This document shows, in pieces, positions 34,943 through 43,907 of a stretch of 64,000 nt of DNA. Numbering within the stretch: the first letter of the stretch is position 1; each line of letters opens with the position of its first letter. Below the pieces are notes generated by a model. That model saw nothing but the letters and a program-made list of their open reading frames with translations, ran no database searches and was not told the DNA's origin. The position numbers were made by a program, and so were the translations under genes. Source of the stretch: an uncultured Acidimicrobiales bacterium. Lineage in GTDB: Bacteria > Actinomycetota > Acidimicrobiia > Acidimicrobiales > Aldehydirespiratoraceae. The stretch covers positions 1 through 64,000 of the forward strand of contig CATOTC010000001.1 in the NCBI GenBank assembly GCA_951812975.1, in the 5' to 3' direction.

Positions 34943-34970
34943 GCCTCGAATTCTAGAACAGGCGGATGTC

Positions 34971-35570
34971 CTATTCGGTGACACCCTCTTCAATGGATTC
35001 AGCGTCCGGCATTGCACCCACGGTGACCTCCGGGGGTGTTATCAGGAACACCTGATCGGCCACCCGCTCCATCCTTCCCCCGAGGGCGTAGCATGCCCCG
35101 CTCGCGAAGTCCAGAAGCCGGCGTCGAGTGCTCCGCTCCGCATTCTGAAGGTTCATTATCACCGGCTGCCCCGCTTTGAGCCGTTCACCGATGCGGGGGG
35201 CCTCTTCAAAGATCGTCGGCGAAGCCGTATGGGGATTCGCCGTCGACGGCCGAGTCGGCGGGTCGTCCACGATTCGAACCGAGGACTCCCCTGCCTCCGG
35301 CGAGACAACCCGCCCACCAGTTCCTCTCTCGTGGAACGAACCATCAACGGGAGCGACCGGGCGAACAGTCGCGTCGGGGGTACCCGAAGGCATGATCGGG
35401 CGCACCGTTACACTTCCGGGACCCCGTCTTGTATCCGGTCCGTTCGGCGGGTTGCCTGCGAGTGCGTCTCCCCCGCCCGGGAATCCTCCGCCCGCGACCC
35501 GGTCGTCGTATTGCTCATATTCCTCGTCGGACCCGAGTCCCAGGTAAAACAGCGCTTTCTTCAGCATCAT
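34971..35570 (-). CDS. sepF: Cell division protein SepF
   Basis: SepF links FtsZ filaments to the membrane. The 199-residue protein has a short amphipathic N-terminus (MLKKALFYLGLGSDEEY), a 90-residue Gly/Pro-rich linker, and the conserved C-terminal domain: RLKAGQPVIMNLQNAERSTRRRLLDF (in parts, e.g. VIMNLQNA), then ASGACYALGGRMERV and QVFLITPP. I chose the first of two adjacent ATGs, with AGG upstream; GTG and TTG codons just before are alternatives. Actinomycetota lack FtsA, so SepF is probably the main FtsZ anchor here. Confidence 0.94.
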   Translation of the reverse strand: MMLKKALFYLGLGSDEEYEQYDDRVAGGGFPGGGDALAGNPPNGPDTRRGPGSVTVRPIMPSGTPDATVRPVAPVDGSFHERGTGGRVVSPEAGESSVRIVDDPPTRPSTANPHTASPTIFEEAPRIGERLKAGQPVIMNLQNAERSTRRRLLDFASGACYALGGRMERVADQVFLITPPEVTVGAMPDAESIEEGVTE

Positions 35571-35688
35571 CAACACCTGCCTTCACATGCAAATGTAGCG
35601 CTACCGGACCAGCGGGTGCGTCATTACGACTGATTAAGCGAGGGCAGGTAGACATAAGCGCAACTCCCTGCCCGATCCGCGTGCGTTC

Positions 35689-36348
35689 TCAGTTTCGTTG
35701 TGGGCGTGGACCGAAGAGTCCCGTACCTATCCGAACCATTGTGGAACCCTCCTGCACCGCGACCTCGAGGTCCGCGGTCATCCCCATCGAACACTCGACA
35801 AGGCCGAGCTGGTCTACAAGTCCACGGAGCTGGGCGAAACCCGTGCGAGCATCTTCTGGCTCGCCCATCGGGCCGATTCCCATCAGTCCGACCACGCTGA
35901 GCTCCAGTCCTCGCAATCGTTGCACCAGTTCGGGGGTCGCTGACGCAGAGCACCCTCGTTTGTGCGCGTCGCCTGAAAGGTTGACCTGGACCATCACTTC
36001 GGCAAAAGGACACCGTCTTGCCAGTTCCTCGCCGAGATCAAGACGGTCGATCGACTGCCAGACGTCGACAATCGAAGCCAGCCTGCGAATCTTGTTGCTC
36101 TGCAGACCTCCGACGAAATGGACTCGAGCCGGCGTCCGGCCGTATTCGGTCAACGCTTGATTCTTGTGCAGCAACTCTTGCGCATAGCTCTCGGCGATGT
36201 CGCTGCACCCCGCAGCGATTGCGGACTCCACCGTCTCGGTGCTGTGACCCTTGGTGACGGCCACAATCCGAACGTTGTGCCCGCCCACGGCCGAGATGCG
36301 CTCACGGACCTGCGCCAAGCGTCGCGAAATCGAAGCTGCGTCGTTCAT
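35689..36348 (-). CDS. PLP homeostasis protein (YggS/PLPBP family)
   Basis: A 219-residue PLP-binding protein of the alanine-racemase-like barrel family that buffers pyridoxal phosphate and is regularly found between pgeF and sepF. The PLP lysine is Lys33 in IVAVTKGHS. Further marks are HFVGGLQSNKIR, VMVQVNLSGDAHKRG and the C-terminal MGMTADLEVAVQEGSTMVRIGTGLFG pieces. I chose the ATG at 36348, 4 nt inside the end of pgeF (ATGA overlap), over a much longer frame. Confidence 0.93.
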   Translation of the reverse strand: MNDAASISRRLAQVRERISAVGGHNVRIVAVTKGHSTETVESAIAAGCSDIAESYAQELLHKNQALTEYGRTPARVHFVGGLQSNKIRRLASIVDVWQSIDRLDLGEELARRCPFAEVMVQVNLSGDAHKRGCSASATPELVQRLRGLELSVVGLMGIGPMGEPEDARTGFAQLRGLVDQLGLVECSMGMTADLEVAVQEGSTMVRIGTGLFGPRPQRN

Positions 36349-37043
36349 CGCTTCTCCAGCCAGACCACCGTTGCCTGACGCTGGTGTTCGCCACGACAGC
36401 GGTAGGAGTACCAGCGGTCCTCGGAGGTGTCGAAAGGCGCTGAGCTGTTGCGCGGGCCGACGACTGCGAACGAAGCGACTCCCGCGTCCTCGCACTGCGT
36501 CCGGACTGCCGCGGCGAGATCCAGAGCCGGCCGACCGTCGGCGGTGGTCGAGCGCACGCAGTCCCCTGCCACCGACGCCACGAGGTCCAACTCGGCCGCA
36601 CCGAACTCGTAGTCGGCCGGTGCTATGCAGGGACCCAGCAACGCGTGGGTCTGCGCACCGCCGAACTCGCTCAACAGATCAGACGTTGCGTTGATAACTC
36701 CCTCCACGATCCCTCGCCAGCCTGCATGCACCAACCCCACGAGACCCTCCGACGCAAGCACCAACGGTGCACAATCGGCCGTTTGAACAGACAACCGCGC
36801 ACCGACACAGCCGGTCACGCACCCGTCCGCGACCGCTCCGCGCTGTGCACCAGGCGATTCCACCACGACTACGTTCGCACCATGAACCTGCTCGAGCCAG
36901 GTCCATGTCCCTCCGGCCAGGCGGGCACGCGCCCGAGCCAGTTCGTCAGGGTCGCTGTCTATGGCGAAATCCCCGTCGCGACGCTCCGAGAAGAGCACAC
37001 GCACAACATGATCGGGACCGGCCCGAAGCGTGCGCTCAATCAC
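36345..37043 (-). CDS. pgeF: Peptidoglycan-editing factor PgeF (YfiH/laccase-domain)
   Basis: A 232-residue YfiH-family enzyme; E. coli PgeF hydrolyses misincorporated L-Ser from UDP-MurNAc-Ser, and related proteins act on purine nucleosides. The metal-binding set is intact: LEQVHGANVV (His), QTADCAPLVL (Cys), GLVHAGWRGIVEGV (His), and a late GPCIAP. It starts at GTG, 12 bp after the ftsZ stop, and its stop overlaps yggS. The ftsZ-pgeF-yggS-sepF order is standard in Actinomycetota. Confidence 0.92.
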   Translation of the reverse strand: MIERTLRAGPDHVVRVLFSERRDGDFAIDSDPDELARARARLAGGTWTWLEQVHGANVVVVESPGAQRGAVADGCVTGCVGARLSVQTADCAPLVLASEGLVGLVHAGWRGIVEGVINATSDLLSEFGGAQTHALLGPCIAPADYEFGAAELDLVASVAGDCVRSTTADGRPALDLAAAVRTQCEDAGVASFAVVGPRNSSAPFDTSEDRWYSYRCRGEHQRQATVVWLEKR

Positions 37044-37055
37044 GCGCCGGTTCCG

Positions 37056-38159
37056 TTACCTCAAGAAGGATGGCACATCGAACTCGTCGCCGAGGTCGAG
37101 ATCATCGTCCCCGAAGGAGGCGAAAACATCCGCTATCGGGACATCGCCGGTCGGTTGGGACGCATAGGCGTCGTCGGGTCCGGCCAGTTGACGCGAAGTC
37201 GAGCGAGAATCGTCCCAGCGGTCGAACCCGGCGGCAATGACCGTGACCCTGACATCATCGCCCATCTCTTCGTCGACAACCGTTCCGAAAATGATGTTTG
37301 CGTCCTGATGGGCGACGGCGTGAATGATCTCGGCCGCCTCGTTGACTTCGAGCAGGCCCAAGTCGGGCCCACCGCTGACGTTGAGCAGAATACCGCGGGC
37401 GTTCTCGATCGAAGCCTCGAGCAGGGGGCTGGATATGGCGTCACGCGCCGCGGCCACCGAGCGGCCTTCACCCGTGCCTCGGCCGATTCCCATCAAGGCA
37501 CTGCCTGCGTCGGTCATGATGGTGCGGACGTCGGCAAAGTCAGTGTTGATCAGACCTGGTGTGGTGATCAATGTGGTGATGCCCTGGACGCCCTGCAGCA
37601 GGATCTCATCGGCCATCTTGAAGGCGTTGAGCACCGAGGTGTTGGTGTCGGACACCGTCAGCAGACGGTCGTTGGGGATGACGATCAGTGTGTCGACCTT
37701 CTCCTTCAGTTTCTGAATCCCGGTCTCTGCTTGAACCGAGCGGCGGCGTCCCTCAAAGGCGAAAGGCCGGGTCACCACCCCGATCGTGAGGGCTCCCTCT
37801 GATTTGGCGAGTTCCGCGATCACTGGGGCAGCGCCTGTTCCGGTCCCGCCTCCCTTGCCCGCGGTAATGAACACCATGTCGGCTCCACGGATCGACTCGC
37901 GAACCTCGTCGAGGTGTGCTTCTGCGGCCAAGCGGCCGACTTCTGGATCACTGCCCGCGCCGAGGCCGCGCGTCAGGTCGCGTCCGATATCGATTTTCTC
38001 GTCGGCATCGCTCATCAACAACGCTTGTGCATCAGTGTTGGCGGCAATGAACTCGACCCCTTTCAATCCAGCGTCGATCATCCGATTGACAGCGTTGACG
38101 CCTCCACCGCCAACGCCTATCACCTTGATGACAGCTAGGTAATTCTGCGGATGAGACAT
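37056..38159 (-). CDS. ftsZ: Cell division GTPase FtsZ
   Basis: The tubulin-like protein that forms the Z-ring. At 367 residues it has the GTP-binding tubulin signature GGGTGTG (103-109), the T3 and T4 loop context, the T7 synergy loop [11 protein letters not shown] needed for GTP hydrolysis, and a short linker ending in the C-terminal peptide [10 protein letters not shown], which binds SepF and other partners. It is not coupled to ftsQ: 161 bp of non-coding sequence precede it, implying its own promoter. Confidence 0.97.
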   Translation of the reverse strand: MSHPQNYLAVIKVIGVGGGGVNAVNRMIDAGLKGVEFIAANTDAQALLMSDADEKIDIGRDLTRGLGAGSDPEVGRLAAEAHLDEVRESIRGADMVFITAGKGGGTGTGAAPVIAELAKSEGALTIGVVTRPFAFEGRRRSVQAETGIQKLKEKVDTLIVIPNDRLLTVSDTNTSVLNAFKMADEILLQGVQGITTLITTPGLINTDFADVRTIMTDAGSALMGIGRGTGEGRSVAAARDAISSPLLEASIENARGILLNVSGGPDLGLLEVNEAAEIIHAVAHQDANIIFGTVVDEEMGDDVRVTVIAAGFDRWDDSRSTSRQLAGPDDAYASQPTGDVPIADVFASFGDDDLDLGDEFDVPSFLR

Positions 38160-38320
38160 CGCGTGTTTGTCCTAAAAACTTGAATCGAAGAATATTGAAT
38201 CTGAATCGAACCGAAACAGGTGACGGTCAACCGATGACGGTATACGACAGAACGCGTATATTCGCGGACGGTCGGCCAGTTTCGCGCAGTGGTCCCCGGG
38301 CCTGGCGGGAGCCTCGGCGG
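38160..38320 (-). promoter_or_regulatory. ftsZ leader/promoter region
   Basis: The 161 bp between ftsQ and ftsZ hold no ORF of note. They are AT-richer than their surroundings, with TTGACC on the - strand near 38230 and AT-rich hexamers (for example CAATAT) further toward ftsZ. The spacing between these is not ideal. A dedicated ftsZ promoter here is common in actinobacterial dcw clusters and breaks the otherwise continuous overlaps. Confidence 0.45.
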
Positions 38321-39136
38321 TCATGAACTCTGTATCCCGGCCCGGGTGGTACACACCGGGTCCCGTCGGACCGTCGGGAAATCGGGGGCGGCCACATCAA
38401 TCATCCGAACACAGGTGAGATCGACCCCGTTGAGCACCGATCTCAAGGCTTGAACCTTGTCGCTCAACAGAGTGGGTTCGCCGAGATGAGCCTCGGCCTC
38501 CCCGACAAGATCGATCCCAATCAGTCCTCTGGCCCCTTCAGAGGCGCCCCGCCTGTAGGTGATCGCTTCAACCCAGGCCGCAAGATCGTCGGGAAGCACC
38601 TCGATCAAGCCGAGTCCGGGCAGCGCATCAGGTTCGATCGCTCCCAGTTCAGCGCTGCTCCCCAAAGAGATCTGCGGCAGTCCTTGGTGTGCAGACCCAC
38701 CCTCGGCGACGACTGTGCCGGTCGCGTCCACGACCACAACACGACCGTCTGGCTCGGCCAGCCGCGCCACGGCGGTGCGCTCAACCACTTCGACTCGCAC
38801 CGTGTTGGGCCACGACTTCTCAACGTCGGCATGCAGTACCCAGGGAAGCGCTTCAAGGTCGGCTTCGATCAGCGCAGGTTCGATGTCTTTGAGCGAAGTC
38901 CCCCGTACCGGTCCGATCGTCTCTGACACCTCCGCGAGCCGCGACGGCCTGAGACCGCTGATCTCGATGTGGTCGAGGTCCAACAACGGCGAACGGAGTG
39001 CCGCCCAACCGGCGAAGATCAATCCCAGGATTGCCACCCCGACGAGAATGAAGCGCAGTCGGCGCCGGCCTTCGGCTCGACGCACTGCACCACGTCGGGC
39101 ACGAATCCGAGGGTCGATCTTGGTGACGGCTGTCAT
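38321..39136 (-). CDS. ftsQ: Cell division protein FtsQ/DivIB
   Basis: A 271-residue bitopic membrane protein of the divisome. A basic cytoplasmic N-terminus rich in Arg (about 8-28) is followed by one membrane helix (FILVGVAILGLIFAGWAAL, about 29-47) and a POTRA domain (LDHIEISGL onward), then the FtsQ beta domain with VEVVERTAVARL. It starts at ATG overlapping the murB stop (ATGA). The C-terminal tail is not strongly conserved, as usual in this family. Confidence 0.92.
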   Translation of the reverse strand: MTAVTKIDPRIRARRGAVRRAEGRRRLRFILVGVAILGLIFAGWAALRSPLLDLDHIEISGLRPSRLAEVSETIGPVRGTSLKDIEPALIEADLEALPWVLHADVEKSWPNTVRVEVVERTAVARLAEPDGRVVVVDATGTVVAEGGSAHQGLPQISLGSSAELGAIEPDALPGLGLIEVLPDDLAAWVEAITYRRGASEGARGLIGIDLVGEAEAHLGEPTLLSDKVQALRSVLNGVDLTCVRMIDVAAPDFPTVRRDPVCTTRAGIQSS

Positions 39137-40140
39137 CGGTTGTCGGCCTCACCGGTACCGGCGACATGGTCTCCGAAACCCAGCAGATGCGTTTCGAACA
39201 CGAGCTCGATCCCATGGCTCTCCAACGCCCGACGTTGTATCTCTTTCATCAACGACAAGATGTCGGCGGCACGCCCGTTCTCGTCGGCTTGAATGAAGTT
39301 AGCGTGCTTCTGTGACACCTCGGCAGTGCCGATCCGCAGGCCTTTGGCACCAACCGACTCAATGAGCCTGCCGGCACTGTCACCGTCGGGATTGGTGAAG
39401 ACCGAACCGGCATTCTGGCCGCCTGGTTGATTGGTCCGGCGCCACGAGACGATATCGGCCAGCATGGCCCGGCCGTCGGCCACCGGTCCCGGGCTCAGTT
39501 CGAAACGGGCCTCCAACACCAACTCGGTCGCGCTCACCGATGAAGTGCGATATCCGAACGCCAGGTCTTCGTTGGAGCGGCTGAGAAGATCACCCTTGCG
39601 CAGGTCGACCAACTTGACGGCGACCAGGGAGTCCTTCATCTCAGCACCGTGCCCGCCGGCGTTCATTCGGACTGCTCCGCCAACCGACCCCGGAACTCCG
39701 ACAGCCCACTCGAACCCGGTGAGTCCCGCGTTGACCGAGGCGCGTGCGACCACGGGCAGCTTGGCAGCCCCACCTGCCACAACGGTCGTCCCGGCGATGC
39801 TGGTCTCGCCGAAGCTTCCACCGAGCATCACCGCTACTCCAGCGAAGCCCTCATCGCTCACCAACAGGTTGGATCCTCGGCCTATCACCGCGACCGGTGT
39901 ATCGGCGCCCCCCTGCGCATTCTTGAGAACCCCGCACAACTCGGCGAGTTCATCGCGGTTGTCGACTACCACGAGTGCCGAAGCACAACCGCCGACGCGA
40001 TAGCTGGTGAGCGGGCCGATAGCCGCACCGATTCGAGTCTTCGACGACAACCGGCTTGAGAGCAGCGCTCGGGCGACCGCGCCGCTCGCCGCCTCCTCAC
40101 TCGAGACGCCGCCATCCCCAGAGACACCGGAAGCGGTCAT
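39133..40140 (-). CDS. murB: UDP-N-acetylenolpyruvoylglucosamine reductase MurB
   Basis: MurB reduces UDP-GlcNAc-enolpyruvate to UDP-MurNAc with NADPH and FAD. The 335-residue protein has a roughly 25-residue low-complexity N-terminus, then the FAD-binding region (LTSYRVGG; VIGRGSNLLVSDEGF), GFEWAVGVPGSVGGAVRMNAGGHG in pieces (e.g. GVPGSVGGAV), and the catalytic Ser in AGSVFTNPDGDSAGRLIE (e.g. GSVFTNP). It ends with KHANFI, typical of type II MurB. The ATG overlaps the murC stop. Confidence 0.95.
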   Translation of the reverse strand: MTASGVSGDGGVSSEEAASGAVARALLSSRLSSKTRIGAAIGPLTSYRVGGCASALVVVDNRDELAELCGVLKNAQGGADTPVAVIGRGSNLLVSDEGFAGVAVMLGGSFGETSIAGTTVVAGGAAKLPVVARASVNAGLTGFEWAVGVPGSVGGAVRMNAGGHGAEMKDSLVAVKLVDLRKGDLLSRSNEDLAFGYRTSSVSATELVLEARFELSPGPVADGRAMLADIVSWRRTNQPGGQNAGSVFTNPDGDSAGRLIESVGAKGLRIGTAEVSQKHANFIQADENGRAADILSLMKEIQRRALESHGIELVFETHLLGFGDHVAGTGEADNR

Positions 40141-41519
40141 GACGCCTCAGGGGTTCGCAGCCGCTCGAGGACGGTATCGGGGACGCTGGTCAGGTCACCG
40201 GCTCCGAGTGTCAAGCAGAGGTCACCCGGTCTCAGCTGTTTCGCGAGTCGTTGCGCGACCTCGCCGAGGCGAGGGACGTAGCTGATCCGGGTCTCGGGGT
40301 GAGCGTCAAGTACGGCGTCCACAACGAGCTTTCCCGTGACCCCTGGGCGAGGGGTCTCACCCGCAGAGTAGATATCGGTGACCACGACCTCGTCAGCTCG
40401 CTCAAAGGAGTCCGCGAAGTCCTCGGCCAACGCGGCGATCCGGCTGTAGCGATGCGGTTGGAACACCGTCACGACCCTCTTCCAGTCTCCGTCGCCTGCT
40501 GCGGCCAGAGCGGCCTCGACCTCGGCCGGCAGATGCGCGTAGTCGTCGACGAAGGTGATACCTGCGGCTTCGCCCCGAAACTCGTAGCGGCGCGCCACGC
40601 CCCCGAAGCGCGACAAGGCTCGACTTGCAGCATCGACGGGTGCACCGATCTCCAGAGCGGTTACGACCGCAGCCGCGGCGTTGCGGGCATTGTGCAGTCC
40701 CGGCGTTGGCAGAGCGACGCTGACAAGGCGCTCGTTGCGATGCTCCAACGAGAACGAGACGGATGCACGGCCCGTTACGAGGTCCACGAGTCGATAGTCC
40801 GCTGCCGGGTCGGTTCCGTAGGTCAACGCCCCCGATTGTTGCGCCAGCGCAGCGGTGCCCGGGTCGTCGGCGCACATGACACAGTTCGCAGCACCCTGGG
40901 TGAACTCACCGAAAGCGGCGTAGAGCGCTGCGGGGTCTCCGCCATAGGTTTCAAGATGGTCGGACTCGGCGTTGGTGACCACCGCGACTTCGGCGCCCAA
41001 CGAGAGGAACGTGCGGTCGCTCTCGTCGGCCTCGACAACGATCCACTCGCCGTCAGCCCACACTGCACCCGAGCCGATCTCGTTGATGTCTCCGCCGATG
41101 ATGAAAGACGGCGCAAGGCCCGCTTCGGTCAGCACCATCGACAGCATCGAAGCGGTGGTGGTCTTGCCGTGGGTGCCCGCAACCGCGATGGTCCGCTTCT
41201 GCGCTGAGAGGGCAGGCAACAGGTCCGATCGGCGGAGCACTTCGATCCCTGATTCGCGTGCCGCCCGCAACTCAGGGTTGTGTTCTGGAACGGCGCTGCT
41301 GATCGCCACCAGATCCGCCCCGCCGAGGTTGGCCGGTTCATGACCGATCATCACGTTGATCCCTTCGGCGCGGAGACGTTCAACTATCAGTCCTTCCTTG
41401 AGGTCGCTTCCAGAAACCTCATGGCCCATCGCTGCAAGCACAGAAGCGATCGCACCCATACCGGCACCGCCGGCGCCGATGAGGTGGATCCGGCGGGAAA
41501 CGCTTAGATCAACGGTCAT
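40137..41519 (-). CDS. murC: UDP-N-acetylmuramate-L-alanine ligase MurC
   Basis: MurC adds L-alanine to UDP-MurNAc in the first peptide step of peptidoglycan synthesis. The 460-residue Mur ligase has the N-terminal HLIGAGGAGMGAIA Rossmann loop (about 11-24), the ATP loop AVAGTHGKTTTASM (near 115-128), VVEADESDRTFL, and the C-terminal FQPHRYSR and VVTDIYSAGE motifs. I chose the ATG at 41519; the frame's longer form runs deep into murG and is non-coding in character. It overlaps murG by 11 nt. Confidence 0.95.
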   Translation of the reverse strand: MTVDLSVSRRIHLIGAGGAGMGAIASVLAAMGHEVSGSDLKEGLIVERLRAEGINVMIGHEPANLGGADLVAISSAVPEHNPELRAARESGIEVLRRSDLLPALSAQKRTIAVAGTHGKTTTASMLSMVLTEAGLAPSFIIGGDINEIGSGAVWADGEWIVVEADESDRTFLSLGAEVAVVTNAESDHLETYGGDPAALYAAFGEFTQGAANCVMCADDPGTAALAQQSGALTYGTDPAADYRLVDLVTGRASVSFSLEHRNERLVSVALPTPGLHNARNAAAAVVTALEIGAPVDAASRALSRFGGVARRYEFRGEAAGITFVDDYAHLPAEVEAALAAAGDGDWKRVVTVFQPHRYSRIAALAEDFADSFERADEVVVTDIYSAGETPRPGVTGKLVVDAVLDAHPETRISYVPRLGEVAQRLAKQLRPGDLCLTLGAGDLTSVPDTVLERLRTPEAS

Positions 41520-42708
41520 GAGCCTCCTCCGACACGAGCGGCCGTTTGGCGTGGCGCTCGAGAAGATCGACGACTGCGTACGCTGCGTCTGGTCTTCCAT
41601 GGGCTCTGGCGGCGGCCGACATGGCTGCCAGCCGCTGGGGATCGCCGAGCAGTTCGTCAACCTCGCGATAGAGCCGCTCACCGTTGAGTTCACCGTCGGG
41701 CACGACCCTCGCCGCGTTCGACTCCCCCAGAACGCGGGCGTTCGCGCTCTGGTGATCACCGGTCGCTGCCGGGAACGGCACGAGAATTGCCGGCACCCCC
41801 GCAACGGTGAGTTCCGCCACGGTGCTCGCACCGGCACGGCAGACAACCAGGTCGCTGGCCGCGTAGACCGCAGCCATGTCCTGTTCGAACTCGACCAGTT
41901 GCAGGACCAGCCCTCCGTCGAGGTGGTAGTCGAGAGGCGATTCGGAGTCGATTTGGGCACGCTCATTGATCCGCTTGACAAACTCGGCGTGGTCGCGTTC
42001 TCCGGTGATGTGGCGAATAGTCAGATCACCGCGCCGCGGCGCGTGCTCGAGAGCTTCAAACAGCGCCTCGTTGATCTTCCGAGCGCCCAACGAGCCTCCG
42101 AAGACGCACAACAACTTGCGTTCCGGGTCTACGCCGAGCCGCTGACATGCCTCGTGTCGACCTTTGGAGCGGTCGACTCCGACGATCACGGAACGCACCG
42201 GGTTGCCGGTCCATACGGCCCTGGGGAGGTTCACCTCAGCGAACGGGACCGCGGCAGCCTTGGCGAACCGCGACCCCATCCTATTGGCAGCACTCGGCAC
42301 CGCGTTCTGTTCGGCCACCACCAGAGGCACCCGCCAGACGATCGCCGCAACCACGCCGGGGACCGAGGCAAAACCGCCCAACCCGACCACCACCGCCGGA
42401 CGCCACCGAGCCATCCGGACCACGGCCTCGATGATCGCCGCGCAGAGTCCGACCACCGCTCCGATGTTGCTGAGCGTGAATCTGCGGGCGATGCCCCGGC
42501 CGCTCAGAGCCGTCAATGCGAAACCCGCCTCGGGCACGATGGTGGTTTCGAGTCCTCGGCGACTGCCGAGGTAGTGCACTGCCTCGATGCGGTCGCAACG
42601 CGCCACGATCTGCTCGGCAATGGCGATTCCAGGGACAACGTGACCGCCCGTCCCTCCCCCGGCTACAACAGCCCAGACACGCCCAGAGATCTTCGTCGGT
42701 CTTTTCAT
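41509..42708 (-). CDS. murG: Lipid II synthase MurG
   Basis: A membrane-associated GT28 glycosyltransferase that adds GlcNAc to lipid I to form lipid II. The 399-residue protein has the N-terminal glycine loop AGGGTGGHVVPGIAIA (about 13-28), the YLGSRRGLE segment, a second loop VFGGSLGARKINEA, and the UDP-GlcNAc motif VVCRAGASTVAELTVAGVPAILVPFP (in pieces). I chose the ATG that overlaps the ftsW stop (ATGA). A slightly upstream MKRP repeat could offer another start four codons earlier. Confidence 0.95.
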   Translation of the reverse strand: MKRPTKISGRVWAVVAGGGTGGHVVPGIAIAEQIVARCDRIEAVHYLGSRRGLETTIVPEAGFALTALSGRGIARRFTLSNIGAVVGLCAAIIEAVVRMARWRPAVVVGLGGFASVPGVVAAIVWRVPLVVAEQNAVPSAANRMGSRFAKAAAVPFAEVNLPRAVWTGNPVRSVIVGVDRSKGRHEACQRLGVDPERKLLCVFGGSLGARKINEALFEALEHAPRRGDLTIRHITGERDHAEFVKRINERAQIDSESPLDYHLDGGLVLQLVEFEQDMAAVYAASDLVVCRAGASTVAELTVAGVPAILVPFPAATGDHQSANARVLGESNAARVVPDGELNGERLYREVDELLGDPQRLAAMSAAARAHGRPDAAYAVVDLLERHAKRPLVSEEAHDR

Positions 42709-43907
42709 TGGTCGCTTCTTCGGGCCTGGCGAGCGACGTTGAGCAGGATCCCGGTGGTCGCCATCATTACTACCAGCGAAGTTCCGCCGTGCGACAGCAA
42801 CGGAAGCGTCACGCCGACAGTCGGAACTATTCCCATCACCGAGCCCAGGTTGAGAAACGCCTGCGTGAAGATCCATGTGGTGATGCCGGCCGCCAGTAGC
42901 ATCCCGAAGGGGTCGGGAGCCTTCAACGCCACAACGGAGCCGAGGACACCGATTCCGAGAAACAGCAGGATCACCGCGCCGGCCCCGAGTATTCCCAGTT
43001 CTTCCGCGATGACCGCAAAAATGAAGTCGCTGTGCGCATAGGGAACGAAACCCCATTTGGCCAGTCCATCGCCGAGCCCAGTCCCACGGATTCCGCCGAC
43101 CGTGATGGCGTGAAGCGACTGCAGCAGTTGATAGCTGGAACCGTCGGGGTCACTCCATGGGTCGAAAACGTTCAACAGCCGTTGGCGGCGCCACGCAGTG
43201 CTCCAGACGACAACCCCCGCCAACGACACTCCGACCAGAGTCATGACTGACAACAGTCGCATCGAGGCCCCCGCCCAGAACAGCATCGTCAACGCAATCA
43301 TCCCGAGAATCAGGGTGTTGCCGAAATGGGGCTGCAGCATGAACAGCACGGCGAACAACGTTGTGCAGGCCAGCACCGGAACCAGCGTGGCCCGAGCGTT
43401 GCGGATGTCACGACGCGGCCGAGACAGGATGTCCGCCGCGAAGAAGATCAACCCCAGTTTCGCAACCTCGGACGGCTGGAACGAGATGACACCCAGGTCG
43501 AGCCAACGAGTTGCGTTGTTCTGGCTGACACCGAACCCCGGGACCGCCAGCAGAGCCAGCAGGAACACCGAACTGACCACCACCGGCGCCATCAGGGTGC
43601 GCCAATGGTGGTAGTCGATGCGAATCGTCACGTACATCAGGATCAGTCCGACTCCAGCGGACGCCGCCTGCCGGCCGAACTTGCTCCAGGCACTTCCGCT
43701 GTGCTCGATGCTGACGACCGCCGAAGCGGACAGCACCATCACCAGACCCAGCACGACCAGCGCGCTGACCATAACCAGCAGCGATATGAACAACAGGGAC
43801 TGCTGCCCCGCAGGAACTACAGCCCTTCGTTGGGCAGGGGCCTTCGACTGCGAAGAGCGCGACTTGGGGGAGCGGGCCTGTCGCGTGAGGGTTCCGACGG
43901 CTTTCAC
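42705..43907 (-). CDS. ftsW: Peptidoglycan glycosyltransferase FtsW
   Basis: A SEDS-family polytopic membrane protein that polymerises lipid II at the septum. The 400-residue protein has a basic cytoplasmic N-terminus (Lys/Arg/Ser, about 1-36) and about ten hydrophobic segments. Family motifs include WLDLGVISFQPSEVAKLG, VLQPHFGNT-like MLQPHFGNTLIL, the loop around SDFIFAVIAEELG, and the C-terminal VGVTLPLLSHGGTSLVV. It starts at GTG overlapping the murD stop. Its neighbours ftsI and murG support the septal rather than the RodA role. Confidence 0.95.
   Translation of the reverse strand: MKAVGTLTRQARSPKSRSSQSKAPAQRRAVVPAGQQSLLFISLLVMVSALVVLGLVMVLSASAVVSIEHSGSAWSKFGRQAASAGVGLILMYVTIRIDYHHWRTLMAPVVVSSVFLLALLAVPGFGVSQNNATRWLDLGVISFQPSEVAKLGLIFFAADILSRPRRDIRNARATLVPVLACTTLFAVLFMLQPHFGNTLILGMIALTMLFWAGASMRLLSVMTLVGVSLAGVVVWSTAWRRQRLLNVFDPWSDPDGSSYQLLQSLHAITVGGIRGTGLGDGLAKWGFVPYAHSDFIFAVIAEELGILGAGAVILLFLGIGVLGSVVALKAPDPFGMLLAAGITTWIFTQAFLNLGSVMGIVPTVGVTLPLLSHGGTSLVVMMATTGILLNVARQARRSDQ

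Noticed and set aside
41356-43041. 561-codon + strand frame opposite murC/murG/ftsW
   Set aside because: Antisense to conserved mur genes, with Arg/Pro/Ser-rich low-complexity sequence and no motifs; a frame shadow.
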